From: Verrucomicrobium spinosum DSM 4136 = JCM 18804
GTDB taxonomy: Bacteria; Verrucomicrobiota; Verrucomicrobiia; Verrucomicrobiales; Verrucomicrobiaceae
Direction of reading: 5' to 3'
Length of the DNA stretch: 64,000 bases
Assembly (NCBI RefSeq): GCF_000172155.1
Contig: NZ_ABIZ01000001.1
Coordinates: 1,736,001 to 1,800,000, forward strand
Shown here: positions 18,838 to 28,691 of the stretch, in pieces
Layout of the letters: each line of letters starts with the position of its first letter
Position numbering within the stretch: the first letter of the stretch is position 1
Program-made: the position numbers and the translations under genes
Notes under the pieces: generated by a model
What the model saw: the letters and a program-made list of their open reading frames with translations, nothing else
What the model was told of the DNA's origin: nothing
Database searches by the model: none

Positions 18838-20058
18838 ATGAACGCTGACATTCCCGCCACCCCCGGCGCTCCGGTGACCCGTCCGCCTGAACCCTTCTCC
18901 GTGCCTCCCGGCAGACGCCCCCGGCTGAGTCTCTATTACCTGGGCACCATCCTCCTGGCAGGTGCCGGGGTGTACTTTGGCATGGTTCCCCGTTTGCAGC
19001 AGAAGGCGCTCGTGGCCGCAGAGACGCAGGAACTCTCCACGCCCACGTTTGACACGGTCAACCCCGGGCCAGGCAAGGTGCCGGAAGGTCTGACCCTGTC
19101 TGCCGAGCTTAAGCCGATCATCGAAACACCCGTGTACGCCCGTGCGAGCGGATATGTGCGGGCCTGGTCGGTGGACCTCGGCGCGGTGGTGAAGGCGGGC
19201 GACCTGCTGGCGGAACTGGAGACGCCGGAGCTGGATCGTGAAGTGGCCGAGGCCCATGCGACCCTGCAGCAGGCCGAGGCGGCTCGTGCCCTGGCAGAGA
19301 CCACCGCCAAGCGGTGGGCGACTCTGGCAGAAACCCGCCTGGTGAGCACGCAGGAGGTGGATGAAAAACGCGCTGACCTCACGCTGAAAACGGCCGCTGT
19401 CAATGCCGAGCGCGCCCGCGTGCAGAGGCTGGAGCAGTTGGTGGATTTCTCAAAGATCACCGCGCCCTTTGCCGGCACCATCACCGCCCGCCAGGTGGAT
19501 GTGGGGGAGCTCGTGAGCGCGGGCAGCAGCCATGAGCTCTTTCGCCTTGCCCGTACGGACCGCTTGCGTGCGTACATCCGTGTTCCCCAGAGCCAGTCTC
19601 GCGCCGTGAAGCTGGGGCAGATTGCGGAGATCGCCCTCCCTGAGGCGCAGGGACGCACGTTTGAGGCCAAAGTCGTGCGCACCGCCGGTGCGATCGATGC
19701 GGCCTCCCGCACGCTGCTGACCGAGCTGGAGATCGACAACTCCAAGGGCGAGATCCTCGCCGGCAGCTATGCCCGGGTGCGCCTGGCACATGCCCAGGAG
19801 AATGTGACGCTGACGCTCCCTGCCAACACCCTTCTCTTCCGTGCCGAGGGCATCCAGGCTGGCGTCATCGACGCCAACAACAAGGTGCAACTCCGCACGC
19901 TCAAGCTGGGGCGTGACTTCGGACCCAGTGTGGAGATCCTGGACGGCGTGACCGTGGCCGACCGTGTGATCTTGAACCCGCCCGACTCCCTGTTGCAGGG
20001 AGCGATGGTGCGGCCTGCCACGCCCGCCAAGCCGGAAGTGACCACGGCGGCGCGGTGA
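18838..20058 (+). CDS. RND efflux periplasmic adaptor subunit (membrane-fusion protein)
   Basis: A 406-residue adaptor. A single N-terminal TM helix (LYYLGTILLAGAGVYFG, ~33-50) is followed by a lipoyl/barrel-sandwich half (VYARASGYVRAWSVDLGAVV), an alpha-helical hairpin rich in Ala and Glu (~125-195), the second lipoyl half (KITAPFAGTITARQVDVGEL), a beta-barrel (LRAYIRVPQSQSRAV) and a membrane-proximal domain. It links the upstream inner-membrane pump to an outer-membrane channel. The 54-bp spacing suggests a two-gene operon. The last residues are short and polar. Downstream begins a long palindromic element. Confidence 0.93.
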   Translation: MNADIPATPGAPVTRPPEPFSVPPGRRPRLSLYYLGTILLAGAGVYFGMVPRLQQKALVAAETQELSTPTFDTVNPGPGKVPEGLTLSAELKPIIETPVYARASGYVRAWSVDLGAVVKAGDLLAELETPELDREVAEAHATLQQAEAARALAETTAKRWATLAETRLVSTQEVDEKRADLTLKTAAVNAERARVQRLEQLVDFSKITAPFAGTITARQVDVGELVSAGSSHELFRLARTDRLRAYIRVPQSQSRAVKLGQIAEIALPEAQGRTFEAKVVRTAGAIDAASRTLLTELEIDNSKGEILAGSYARVRLAHAQENVTLTLPANTLLFRAEGIQAGVIDANNKVQLRTLKLGRDFGPSVEILDGVTVADRVILNPPDSLLQGAMVRPATPAKPEVTTAAR

Positions 20059-20064
20059 GGATTT

Positions 20065-20311
20065 CGAACCCGGAGGGTTCACCACGAATAGCCACGGGTT
20101 AGGCGAGTCTAGCGAGCTCAACCCGTGGGAAGTCGTCTGCACCGAACTACCGCGGAGCGGTAGGCCCTGAGCGGGGAGCTTAGAATGTGGCGTTTGGTCG
20201 CCCTGATGGCCTACCGCTCCGCGGTAGAGCTTCTGCCCCACCTGTCCCATGGGTTTCACTCGCTACGCTCGTTTCACCGCATGGCTATTCATGGTGAACC
20301 CTTCGGGTTCG
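20065..20311. repeat. Nested ~250-bp palindromic element
   Basis: The outer arms 20065-20095 and 20281-20311 are inverted repeats matching at 28 of 31 positions; the inner arms 20147-20166 and 20208-20227 are perfect 20-bp inverted repeats. A smaller hairpin (CCACGGGTT / AACCCGTGG) lies at 20092-20128, and its loop core GCGAGTCTAGCGAG resembles that of the element at 38.1 kb read in reverse. No reading frame of note spans it. It fits a non-autonomous palindromic intergenic element rather than a terminator. Confidence 0.8.
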
Positions 20312-20383
20312 GGGCGGTGCGCGCCTTATATCGTCGGCGCATGACTTCTTGCCTTCTCCCGACAATCTTGCTTGGATGATGGC

Positions 20384-20899
20384 ATGCCTGCCGCACCTGC
20401 TGATGGGGACGTGAACAAGGAGATCACAGACCTTTACCACCACCTGCTGGCAGCGTGGAATGCCCGGGACGCCAGCGGGATGGCGGCCCTTTTTCACGGG
20501 GATGGCAGCGTGGTGGGCTTCGACGGCAGTCAGATGAATGGACGGGCCGCGATCGCCGCAGAGCTGGGCGACATCTTTGCCAGGTATCCCACCGCCGCGT
20601 TTGTGGGGCTGATCCGGGAGATCCGTGCTCTGGGGCCGGAGGGCGTGCTGCTGCGTGCGGAGGTGGGGATGGTGCCGCGGGATCTGGCGGACATCAATCC
20701 GGCGCTGAATGCCATCCAGAGTCTGGTGGCGGTGCGCCTGCCGTCTGGCGTGTGGAGGATCGCGTTGTTTCAAAACACCCCGGCGGCGTTTCACGGCCGG
20801 CCAGAGTTGAGTGAGAGACTGACGGAAGAGCTGCGTGCGGAGGTGCAAAGATTGCACTCAAACCCGCACGCGCATTCCCAGCCGCCTACGGCGAGCTGA
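20384..20899 (+). CDS. SgcJ/EcaC-type SnoaL-like protein
   Basis: A small cone-shaped NTF2-like (SnoaL/DUF4440) protein of ~171 residues. The motif DLYHHLLAAWNARDASGMAA, then GDGSVVGFDGSQMNGRAAI, is typical of the SgcJ/EcaC group, which is usually annotated as stress-related or oxidoreductase-like without a proven reaction. No catalytic residues can be named. The ATG at 20384 was chosen over an upstream in-frame TTG (20372). Its 3' end is 4 bp from the convergent alcohol dehydrogenase. No signal peptide. Confidence 0.8.
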   Translation: MPAAPADGDVNKEITDLYHHLLAAWNARDASGMAALFHGDGSVVGFDGSQMNGRAAIAAELGDIFARYPTAAFVGLIREIRALGPEGVLLRAEVGMVPRDLADINPALNAIQSLVAVRLPSGVWRIALFQNTPAAFHGRPELSERLTEELRAEVQRLHSNPHAHSQPPTAS

Positions 20900-20903
20900 T
20901 CGA

Positions 20904-21968
20904 TCAGCCTTCCGGCGTCAGCACCACCTTGAGCAGGCCGTTGCCCGGCTGCACGCCCTTGTGGAACCAGTCGCCGCCCTCGCTGAGCGGGGCCACCACG
21001 CTGAGAAGGGGCTGTACCTGGATGGTGCCGTCTTCGATGCGCTCGATCGCCTCGGGATACTCCCCGGCGCAGGCGCAGGAGCCACGCAGCGTGATCTGGC
21101 GGGTCACCACTTCCTGGAGCGGGAAGGGCACATTTGGCTGGAGGTTGCCCACCAGCACCACCGTGCCGCCCTTGCGCACACTGCGGATGGCGAGGTCCAC
21201 CGGCGCGGCGGCACCCACCACCTCGAAGCTGGCGTCCACGCCATCGCCGCCACCCAGTTCGCGCAGCTTGGCGGCCAGGCCTTCTTCTTTGGCGTTAAAG
21301 GCGTCTTCCGCGCCCAGTTGTTTGGCCAGAGCCAGACGGGAGTCGTCCAGATCCACGGCGTACACCTTGTTCCAGCCGCGAGCCTTTAGCGCCTGCAGCA
21401 CCAGCAGGCCGATGAGGCCTGCGCCCACCACCACAGCCATCTCCTGACGGGTGGTCAGGGCGGGGGAGTGGGCATTCGGCTTGGGGGCCAGGTTCACCGC
21501 GTGCAGGGCAATGCTCACGGGCTCGGCGAAGGCGGCCTTCTCATAGGCGAGGCCGTCTGGCAGGCGGTAGAGGATGTGCTGGGGCAGGGCCACCTGGTCG
21601 GCGAAGCAGCCGTGGCGGCGGTAGTCGCCACAGGAGACCCCCAGGACTTTGCGGTTCTTGCACAGGTTCACATTGCCCGCCTTGCAGTCGGGGCAGTGTC
21701 CGCAGTACTCCGTGGAGTCGAAGGTCACGCGGTCCCCCACCTTCCAGTCGGTCACGCCTTCACCCACGGCGGAGATTTCACCGGCAGCCTCATGGCCCAT
21801 GATGATGGGGGGGATGCGGCGGCCGCTGCGGCCGTCCATGCCGTGCAGATCACTGCCGCAGATGCCGCAGGCCTTGATGTCCACCAGCACCTCGCCCTGC
21901 TGGGGCTGGGGGGCGGGAGCATCACCAAATTCGAAAGTAGAGGGGGCGACAAGGGTCAGTGCTTTCAT
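20904..21968 (-). CDS. Zinc-dependent medium-chain alcohol/polyol dehydrogenase
   Basis: A 354-residue MDR-superfamily enzyme. The catalytic zinc site is visible as CGICGSDLHGMDG plus GHEAAGEI, and the four-Cys structural zinc lobe as C-x2-C-x2-C-x7-C (CGHCPDCKAGNVNLC). The Rossmann domain has VVVGAGLIGLLVLQALKARG, with YAVDLDD at the end of beta-2, the acidic residue that favours NAD+ over NADP+. It resembles sorbitol, threonine or galactitol-1-phosphate dehydrogenases and probably oxidises a sugar alcohol or similar; the exact substrate cannot be read from sequence. Convergent with the SnoaL-like gene and divergent from the macroglobulin. Confidence 0.93.
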   Translation of the reverse strand: MKALTLVAPSTFEFGDAPAPQPQQGEVLVDIKACGICGSDLHGMDGRSGRRIPPIIMGHEAAGEISAVGEGVTDWKVGDRVTFDSTEYCGHCPDCKAGNVNLCKNRKVLGVSCGDYRRHGCFADQVALPQHILYRLPDGLAYEKAAFAEPVSIALHAVNLAPKPNAHSPALTTRQEMAVVVGAGLIGLLVLQALKARGWNKVYAVDLDDSRLALAKQLGAEDAFNAKEEGLAAKLRELGGGDGVDASFEVVGAAAPVDLAIRSVRKGGTVVLVGNLQPNVPFPLQEVVTRQITLRGSCACAGEYPEAIERIEDGTIQVQPLLSVVAPLSEGGDWFHKGVQPGNGLLKVVLTPEG

Positions 21969-22167
21969 GGAGGGAGGAGGAAAAAATCAGCCCCGGCTCA
22001 AATCCGGGGAAAGGAAGAAACGCCGGTCAGGAAAGGACTTTTCAAGGGGGGAGTCAAACAGTCTTGGAGAATCTGCGTGGATTCAAAAATATCGCCCAAC
22101 AGTTCTTTCTCCGCGCTGTCTTGTAATTCCGCGTCACAATCTTTAACACAGTGCGAAGCACAACCAT

Positions 22168-25100
22168 ATGTCCCGCTGGTCAGGAATTTTCGTGCCGCGC
22201 AATTGGGGGAAGTTGCCCGGCGCGGTCTTTGGAGAGTTTAAATACCGTCCCCCGGCATGGGGGGTTGCGGCATTCCAAGCCACGTTCGAGAGCATGTCCC
22301 GACGGCCTGGCACCTGGGCGGGCACCATCGTCGCGGCCGGTCTGCTGAGCATCGGCGGCTGGCATGGCTACCACTGGTGGGAGGCTCACAAGCCGCGTCC
22401 CACCGTGCTCACCGTCCAGCGGGAGGTCATCGGCAAGCTGACCGCCCCGCCGGTGACGCCGGTGGTGAAGGGCAAGGCCCAACCCCAACCCCTGCGGCTG
22501 GACTTTGACCAGTCCCTGGCACAACTGGATGAACTCGGCAAAGCCGGGGCCAAGGGGATGGAACTGGACCCGCCCCTGCCCGGCACCTGGAAATGGGTGG
22601 ACGACAAGCACCTCATCTTTGAACCTGGGCGCGACTGGCCCGCCGGGGTGGACTATGAGGTGAAGCTGGACACGAGCGCCTTTGCCAAGGAGGCAAAGCT
22701 CAAGGAGTCCGTCTTCAAATTCACCACCGTGCCCTTGCAGCCTGCGGTGGTGAAGGCAGAGTTCTACACAGACCCCCAAGACCCCACCCTGCATCAGGCG
22801 GTGATGGAGTTGAAGTTCACCCATCCCGTGGAGCGGACGGATCTGGAGAAGCTCTTGAAGGTGGAAATGCTCGGGAAGACGCCCGTCTTCGGCAAGCGTG
22901 ATGCTTCCGCCCCTCTCTTCACCGTGGTGGAAGGCGCTCATCAGCGGCAGTTCTGGGTGCGCACCAGCCGCATCAGCATCCCGGAGAAGGAGGACTTCAT
23001 CAAGTTGACCCTCGAACCGGGGCTGAAGACCACCAACGGAGGCGGGGGCACCAGCAAGCCGGTGGGCTCGAACGTGCGCGTTCCGGACATCTACAGCGGC
23101 TTCAACGTGGAAAGCGCGGACACCCGCATCATTCGCACGGATGAAGGCGAGCCCGAGCAGTATCTGTTTGTCGAAGCGAGCGGCTATGCCCGCGGGGAGG
23201 AGATGGAGAAGCACATCCAGGCCTGGCTGCTCCCCAAGGACAAACCTGCGGACAAGGACGGCAAGGTGGTGGAAGACTACAACTGGCCGGGCACCGGTGA
23301 GGTGACGCCGGAGGTGCTGAAGCTGGCCAAGCCGGTGAAACTCACCCGCGTGGAGACGGAAGTGGAGGAGGGCGAGCCCCTGAGCACTTCGCATGCCTTC
23401 AAGCTCCTGGTGGAAGAAGCGGGCCGTCTCTATGTGCGGGTGACAAAGGGCGTGGAGGCCCTGGGTGGCTTCAAGTTGGGCAAAGACTTCGCCGCCGTGG
23501 CGGATGTGCCTGAGTTCCCGAACGAGGTGGACATCCTGGGTGAGGGCGGGCTCCTGGCGCTCAATGGAGAACGCAAGATCTCCATCAAGTCCCGCGGCGT
23601 GGGCCATGTGCGCTACACGCTGGCGCGCGTTCCCTTCAGTCAGGTGAATCACGTGGCCCGCTTTGCCAAGGGCGACTTCCAGGACCCCTACTGGTCTGGG
23701 GACGTGGATGAGGAGAACATCTCCCGCATCAAGCGCGAGATCAAACCCACGGCGATGCGCAATGAGTACCAGGCCAACTACCTGACCTTTGACTTTGCCG
23801 AGGCGCTGACTGCTGCGGATCCGGCCGATCCCGATGCCTCCCGTGGTCTCTTCTTCCTGGATGTGGAAGGGGTGCGCCAGCGTGCCGATGACGAGAAGGA
23901 GGAAGCAGATGACGAAGAGGAGGGGAGCGATCCTGAGGAGGCCTGGGTGCGGGTGGAGGAGGACTGCCACGCGCGCCGCTTCATCCTGGTGACCGATCTC
24001 GGCCTGCTGGTGAAGCGCAACGCGGACGGTTCTCGTGAAGTCTTCGTGCAGAGCATCCAGAAGGGGGAACCGGTGGAAGGCGCAAAGATCATCATCCTGG
24101 CGAAGAATGGCGAGTTCATCAGTGAAGGCACCACCACCGCCGACGGCCACTGGCATGCGGATGCAGTGGAGCACCTGAAGCGTGAAAAGACCCCCGTGGC
24201 CATCCTTGCCCGCCTGGGGAACGATGTGTCGTTTATTCCCTTTAACCGTCCGGACCGGCTGGTGGACTTCTCCCGGTTCGACACGGGCGGGGTGCAGGCC
24301 TCGCAGAATGAGGCGCTGGATGCCTTCCTCTTCACAGAGCGGGGCGTCTATCGTCCGGGGGACACCGTGCACGTCAGCGGCGTGGTGCGTCGCCGGGACT
24401 GGGGCGGTGAGTTGGGTGGGCTTCCCGTGAAGATGCTGTTCTACGATGCCAAGGGCAACCAGACCGGCTCAGAGGAAGTGGCGCTGCCTGAAGACGGCTT
24501 CTTTGACCTGGAACTCCCCACGGATGAAGCCGACCCCACCGGCACCTTCCAGGCCCGACTCTATCTCATGCAGGGTGAGGATGAGGAACGCAAGATCCTC
24601 CTCGGTCGCACCACGTTCCGTCTGGAGGACTTCCAGCCTGATCGCATGAAGCTGGCGGTGAACTTCAACTCGGACGTCGGCACTGGCTGGGTGCAACCGC
24701 GCGAGGTCACGGCCTCCCTGTCGTTGCAGTCCCTGTTTGGTTTCCCCGCCGCAGACCGCACCATCAAGGCGCGGCTGGAGCTCAATCCCGCGTGGTTCGC
24801 CTTCGACAAGTTCCCAGACTACACCTTCCACACCTGGGCCAAGAGCAACCTCAATGAAGAGGATGCGGAGGAGGGGTCAGATGCCGCCAAGACGGTGGAC
24901 CTGGGTGAGCAGGTGACGGATGCCCGCGGCGAGGCGACCTTTAATCTCGCGCTGGAGCGCTTTGCAGAGGGCAGCTTCTTCCTGAACTTCCTGGCCGAAG
25001 GGTTTGAGAAGGACGGGGGGCGCAGCGTGCGCACCGCCCAGTCCATGCTGGTCTCGCCCCAGCCCTTTGTGGTGGGTTACAAGCCAGATGGTGACCTGTC

Positions 25101-28080
25101 CTACATCTCGAAGGACAGCCAGCGCAACCTGCACCTGATCTCCCTGGCGCCCAATCTGGCCCAGGTGGCGCAGGCCGGGCTCAAACAACGCATCGTGGAG
25201 GTGCGGCATGTCTCCGTGCTGACGAAGCAGCCCAACGGCAGCTATGCGTATGAATCCACAGCGCGTGACAAGACCGTGTCTGAGGTGGACTTCAGCCTGC
25301 CTGCCGATGGCCTGACGGTGGCCCTGCCTTCCCAGCAGCCTGGCGAGTTCCGCTATGAGTTGCTGGATGGTGACAACCAGGTAGTCTGTGTCTGCCCCTT
25401 CACCGTGGTGGGCAAGGGGGAGAGCAATCGCAGCCTCGACCGCAATGCCGAACTGGATCTCAAACTGGCCAAGGGCTCCTGGAACACGGGTGAAACCCTC
25501 GAACTCAGCCTGAATGCCCCCTACACCGGGGCCGGGCTGATCACCGTAGAGCGGGAAAAGGTGCTGGGCTGGCAGTGGTTCAAATCCCCCACCACGGGAA
25601 GCACCCAGCACATCCCCGTGCCAGAGGGCATAGAGGGGAATGCGTATGTGAACGTCTCGTTCGTGCGTGCTCTGGACTCGAAAGAAATCTTCATGTCTCC
25701 GCTGAGTTATGCCGTGCATTCGTTCGCGGTGAACACGGACCAGCGCAAGATGGCGGTGGAGCTGGATGCACCTGCTCTGGTGAAGCCCAACCAGGAACTG
25801 AAGATCGGCTTCAAGGCATCCAAACCCTGCCGTCTGGTGGTGTACGCGGTGGATGAAGGCATCCACCAGATCACCGGGTACAAGCTGCCCCAGCCGCTGC
25901 CGCACTTCATGCGCAAGCGCTCCCTGGAGGTGGAGTCTTCCCAGTTGATGGATCTCATCCTGCCGGAGTTCTCCCTGCTCACGCAGTCCAGCGCCTTCGG
26001 CGGTGATGACGGCACGAAGATCAAGATGCACCTGAACCCCTTCAAGCGGAAGAAAGAGCCGCCGGTGGTCTTCTGGAGCGGGCTGGTGGAGGCCGGTCCT
26101 GAGCGGAAGGAAGTTTCCTATACCGTGCCGGATTACTTTGCCGGTCGCCTCAAGATCATGGCCGTGGCCGTGGCATCGGATGCCGTGGGCACGGCGGAAA
26201 CGGCCTGCACGGTGCGTGGTCCGTTTGTCCTCAGCCCGAATGTGCCGGTCTTTGCCGCACCGGGTGACGAGTTCACCGCCAGCCTCACCGTGGCGAACAA
26301 CCTGGAAGGGGCTCAAGCAGGTCCTGCCATCAAGATCTCTGCCGCTGGCGATGACCGCGTGGAGATCGTGGACGGTGCCGACCGCGACCTGGAGGTGGCA
26401 GTGGGCACGGAGGGGACCGCGAGGTTCCGCGTACGGGTGAAGAACCATCTGGGTGGCGCAGAGCTGGTCTTCAAGGCCAGCGGCGGCGGGGAACTCATGG
26501 AGCGCCGTGCCACCCTGAGTGTGCGCCCGGCGGCTCCGTTCCTCACGCACGTGCAGAGCGGTTACTTCCGCCTCGCCAAGCAGGATGTACCGGTGGAGCG
26601 TGTCATGTACCCGCAGTTCCAGAAGCATCAGGCCACGGCCAGCGCTGTGCCCATGGGGCTGGCCCGCGGTCTGGAGGCCTATCTCTCCGGCTATCCGCAT
26701 GGGTGCTCAGAGCAGATCACCAGCAAGGCGGTCTCACGTCTGCTGGTGTCCAACGAGGCCGACTTTGGCTTCGACAAGGCAGAATCGGTGAAGCAGCTCG
26801 ACAGCGCCTTTGGCCTGCTTCAGGCCCGGCAGAACAACAACGGTGGCTTTGGCTACTGGAGTGATGCCTGCTCAGGCGGGTTCGACTTCCTCACCATCTA
26901 TGTGAGCCAGTTTCTGACCGAGGCCAAGGACGCCGGATTCGCCGTGCCTGCAGACCTGCTTGACGGTGCCAGGAGGCGTCTCTTGCAGATGGCCAAGGGG
27001 AAACCCTCCGGCCTGAACGAGACCTATCTCCAGGCGGCGGCCATTTATCTGCTGACCCGCCAGGGGGAGGTGACGACGAATTATGTCCTGAACCTGCGAG
27101 ACACGCTGGAGAGCAAGTACAAGGATCAGTGGGGCAGAGATCTCACCGCTCCCTACCTTGCCGCCACCTATGCGCTGCTCAAGCAGCCCAAGGAGGGCCT
27201 CGCTCTCATCACCCAGTACCGCAAGCTGGCCAAGGCCAAGGCACCTTCGGCACGCTGGCTGGGGCCGTACTATGATGATCCGCAGGTGAACAATGCCCTG
27301 GTATTCGCCCTGGTCTGCCGGCACTTCCCGGAACTCGCGGGTGAAATCGGGTATGATGACCTCGCAGTCATCACGGATCCCATCGTGAAAGGCCGCTTCA
27401 ACACCATCAGCGCGGCCAGCACCATCCTGGCGCTCAAGGCCTATTCACAGCTCGCCCAGAAGGCAGAGGTGCAGGTCTCCATCGCTGAACTGGCCCGCAG
27501 CGGCGGTGCTTTGAAGATGCTCATTCCCGGTTCGACAGGGCTGCTCTCCACGCCCTTCTCACCGGATGCCGGAACGATCCGCTTCCAGCTGGACCAGGGG
27601 GGCAAGTCGGATCTGGGAGCCTTCTATCAGGTGGTGGAGGAGGGCTTTGATGCCGGTGAGGCCAAGAATGCGATCACCGACGGCCTGGAAGTCTATCGGG
27701 AGTTCGTGGACAAGGACGGAAACCCGGTGACGAAGCTGAAAGTGGGAGAAGGCGCGGTCGTTCGTGTGCATGTGCGCAACGTGAGCGAAGGCAACCTGGA
27801 GAACATCGCCGTGCTGGACCTCATGCCCGGCGGGTTCGAGGTGGAACCCAACGCCCTCCGCCCCGGTCTGGGCACCGTCCCCGGTGCCGTGTATGTGGAT
27901 GTCCGCGAGGATCGCAACGTGTTCTTCTGCTCCCTGGACAAGGGCGCGGTCAAGACCTTTGCCTACCGCATCAAGCCCGTCGCTGCCGGCTCCTACACCG
28001 TGCCTCCCGTCTTCGCCGAGGCGATGTATGACCGCGGCTTGAAGGGACGCGGGGCGTCGGGGAAGGTGGTGGTGGAGTAG
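22168..28080 (+). CDS. Bacterial alpha-2-macroglobulin family protein
   Basis: A 1970-residue protein. A TM segment near residues 50-66 (TIVAAGLLSIGGWHGY) anchors it in the inner membrane, so the start at 22168 leaves a 50-residue cytoplasmic lead; an ATG at 22294 would start just before the TM and is a credible alternative. MG-type beta-sandwich domains follow (VYRPGDTVHVSGVVRRRDW is the typical MG3/4 motif). The thioester is intact as GCSEQ (Cys1513, Gln1516), with the helical TED domain after it (QARQNNNGGFGYWSD). A strongly acidic Glu/Asp insertion lies at ~570-595. Bacterial members trap invading proteases in the periplasm and are typically paired with penicillin-binding protein 1C for wall repair; here the pair is interrupted by a transposase. 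Confidence 0.93.
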   Translation: MSRWSGIFVPRNWGKLPGAVFGEFKYRPPAWGVAAFQATFESMSRRPGTWAGTIVAAGLLSIGGWHGYHWWEAHKPRPTVLTVQREVIGKLTAPPVTPVVKGKAQPQPLRLDFDQSLAQLDELGKAGAKGMELDPPLPGTWKWVDDKHLIFEPGRDWPAGVDYEVKLDTSAFAKEAKLKESVFKFTTVPLQPAVVKAEFYTDPQDPTLHQAVMELKFTHPVERTDLEKLLKVEMLGKTPVFGKRDASAPLFTVVEGAHQRQFWVRTSRISIPEKEDFIKLTLEPGLKTTNGGGGTSKPVGSNVRVPDIYSGFNVESADTRIIRTDEGEPEQYLFVEASGYARGEEMEKHIQAWLLPKDKPADKDGKVVEDYNWPGTGEVTPEVLKLAKPVKLTRVETEVEEGEPLSTSHAFKLLVEEAGRLYVRVTKGVEALGGFKLGKDFAAVADVPEFPNEVDILGEGGLLALNGERKISIKSRGVGHVRYTLARVPFSQVNHVARFAKGDFQDPYWSGDVDEENISRIKREIKPTAMRNEYQANYLTFDFAEALTAADPADPDASRGLFFLDVEGVRQRADDEKEEADDEEEGSDPEEAWVRVEEDCHARRFILVTDLGLLVKRNADGSREVFVQSIQKGEPVEGAKIIILAKNGEFISEGTTTADGHWHADAVEHLKREKTPVAILARLGNDVSFIPFNRPDRLVDFSRFDTGGVQASQNEALDAFLFTERGVYRPGDTVHVSGVVRRRDWGGELGGLPVKMLFYDAKGNQTGSEEVALPEDGFFDLELPTDEADPTGTFQARLYLMQGEDEERKILLGRTTFRLEDFQPDRMKLAVNFNSDVGTGWVQPREVTASLSLQSLFGFPAADRTIKARLELNPAWFAFDKFPDYTFHTWAKSNLNEEDAEEGSDAAKTVDLGEQVTDARGEATFNLALERFAEGSFFLNFLAEGFEKDGGRSVRTAQSMLVSPQPFVVGYKPDGDLSYISKDSQRNLHLISLAPNLAQVAQAGLKQRIVEVRHVSVLTKQPNGSYAYESTARDKTVSEVDFSLPADGLTVALPSQQPGEFRYELLDGDNQVVCVCPFTVVGKGESNRSLDRNAELDLKLAKGSWNTGETLELSLNAPYTGAGLITVEREKVLGWQWFKSPTTGSTQHIPVPEGIEGNAYVNVSFVRALDSKEIFMSPLSYAVHSFAVNTDQRKMAVELDAPALVKPNQELKIGFKASKPCRLVVYAVDEGIHQITGYKLPQPLPHFMRKRSLEVESSQLMDLILPEFSLLTQSSAFGGDDGTKIKMHLNPFKRKKEPPVVFWSGLVEAGPERKEVSYTVPDYFAGRLKIMAVAVASDAVGTAETACTVRGPFVLSPNVPVFAAPGDEFTASLTVANNLEGAQAGPAIKISAAGDDRVEIVDGADRDLEVAVGTEGTARFRVRVKNHLGGAELVFKASGGGELMERRATLSVRPAAPFLTHVQSGYFRLAKQDVPVERVMYPQFQKHQATASAVPMGLARGLEAYLSGYPHGCSEQITSKAVSRLLVSNEADFGFDKAESVKQLDSAFGLLQARQNNNGGFGYWSDACSGGFDFLTIYVSQFLTEAKDAGFAVPADLLDGARRRLLQMAKGKPSGLNETYLQAAAIYLLTRQGEVTTNYVLNLRDTLESKYKDQWGRDLTAPYLAATYALLKQPKEGLALITQYRKLAKAKAPSARWLGPYYDDPQVNNALVFALVCRHFPELAGEIGYDDLAVITDPIVKGRFNTISAASTILALKAYSQLAQKAEVQVSIAELARSGGALKMLIPGSTGLLSTPFSPDAGTIRFQLDQGGKSDLGAFYQVVEEGFDAGEAKNAITDGLEVYREFVDKDGNPVTKLKVGEGAVVRVHVRNVSEGNLENIAVLDLMPGGFEVEPNALRPGLGTVPGAVYVDVREDRNVFFCSLDKGAVKTFAYRIKPVAAGSYTVPPVFAEAMYDRGLKGRGASGKVVVE

Positions 28081-28085
28081 GGAGG

Positions 28086-28691
28086 ATGGCGATGTACTCT
28101 TGGAGAAGCATGAGTGAACTGCAGCGTGGTGAGACGCTGCGGCTGCGGCAGCAGTTAAAGCTGCCGCAGCATGGCCCTGCTCACCGTAGAAGTTTTGGAC
28201 CTGGACAATGGATGTTGACTGGGGCGTGTTTCGAACATCAGCCGTGGATCGGGGCGAGCGTTGACAGGATGGAGGAATTCGAGTCGGAGTTGGTTCAGGC
28301 ATTGCAGGGGTGTTGCGATTCCGTGATGGCCTGGGTGGTGCTTCCAAATCACTACCATGCGCTTGTGCAGACGGCCGATATCCGGGCGGTGCTCGCATCG
28401 ATTGGCAGAGTGCATGGCAGAACCGCCCACAAGTGGAATGGTGAAGACGATAGGCGGGGTCGGCAGGTGTGGTTCAGATGTGCGGAAACCCTGATGAAGA
28501 GCGAAGCTCACTTTTGGGCGACAACGAACTATGTTCACCACAATCCTGTGAAGCACGGGTATGTGAGAAAGTGGACGGAGTGGCCTTTTAGCAGTGCGTC
28601 CAGTTATCTGAGCGAGGTAGGGGAGACTGAGGCGGCATTGATATGGAAGAAGTTTCCCATTCATGAATATGGAGCGGGCTGGGATGAATGA
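28086..28691 (+). CDS. REP-associated tyrosine transposase (RAYT)
   Basis: A Y1-type HUH single-strand transposase of ~201 residues. The HUH motif appears as VVLPNHYHALVQ (His89, His91), and the catalytic Tyr149 as TTNYVHHNPVKHGY, the diagnostic RAYT block, followed by WPFSSASSYL. RAYTs are domesticated relatives of IS200/IS605 transposases that cut REP palindromes. It starts 5 bp after the macroglobulin stop; a start at 28110 is possible. It is followed immediately by a pair of REP palindromes in inverted orientation. Its last 26 nt are duplicated 293 bp downstream at the head of the pbpC region. The gene looks intact. Confidence 0.92.
   Translation: MAMYSWRSMSELQRGETLRLRQQLKLPQHGPAHRRSFGPGQWMLTGACFEHQPWIGASVDRMEEFESELVQALQGCCDSVMAWVVLPNHYHALVQTADIRAVLASIGRVHGRTAHKWNGEDDRRGRQVWFRCAETLMKSEAHFWATTNYVHHNPVKHGYVRKWTEWPFSSASSYLSEVGETEAALIWKKFPIHEYGAGWDE
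28144..28168. repeat. Palindrome inside the RAYT 5' region
   Basis: An 8-bp perfect stem (TGCGGCAG / CTGCCGCA) with a 9-nt loop containing TTAAAG lies within the first 30 codons of the RAYT frame. It resembles a REP hairpin, suggesting either a regulatory hairpin or that the transposase starts further downstream. Confidence 0.5.

Noticed and set aside
22180-24372. 730-codon minus-strand frame within the macroglobulin
   Set aside because: Antisense shadow of a clear gene; the sense strand has intact family motifs.
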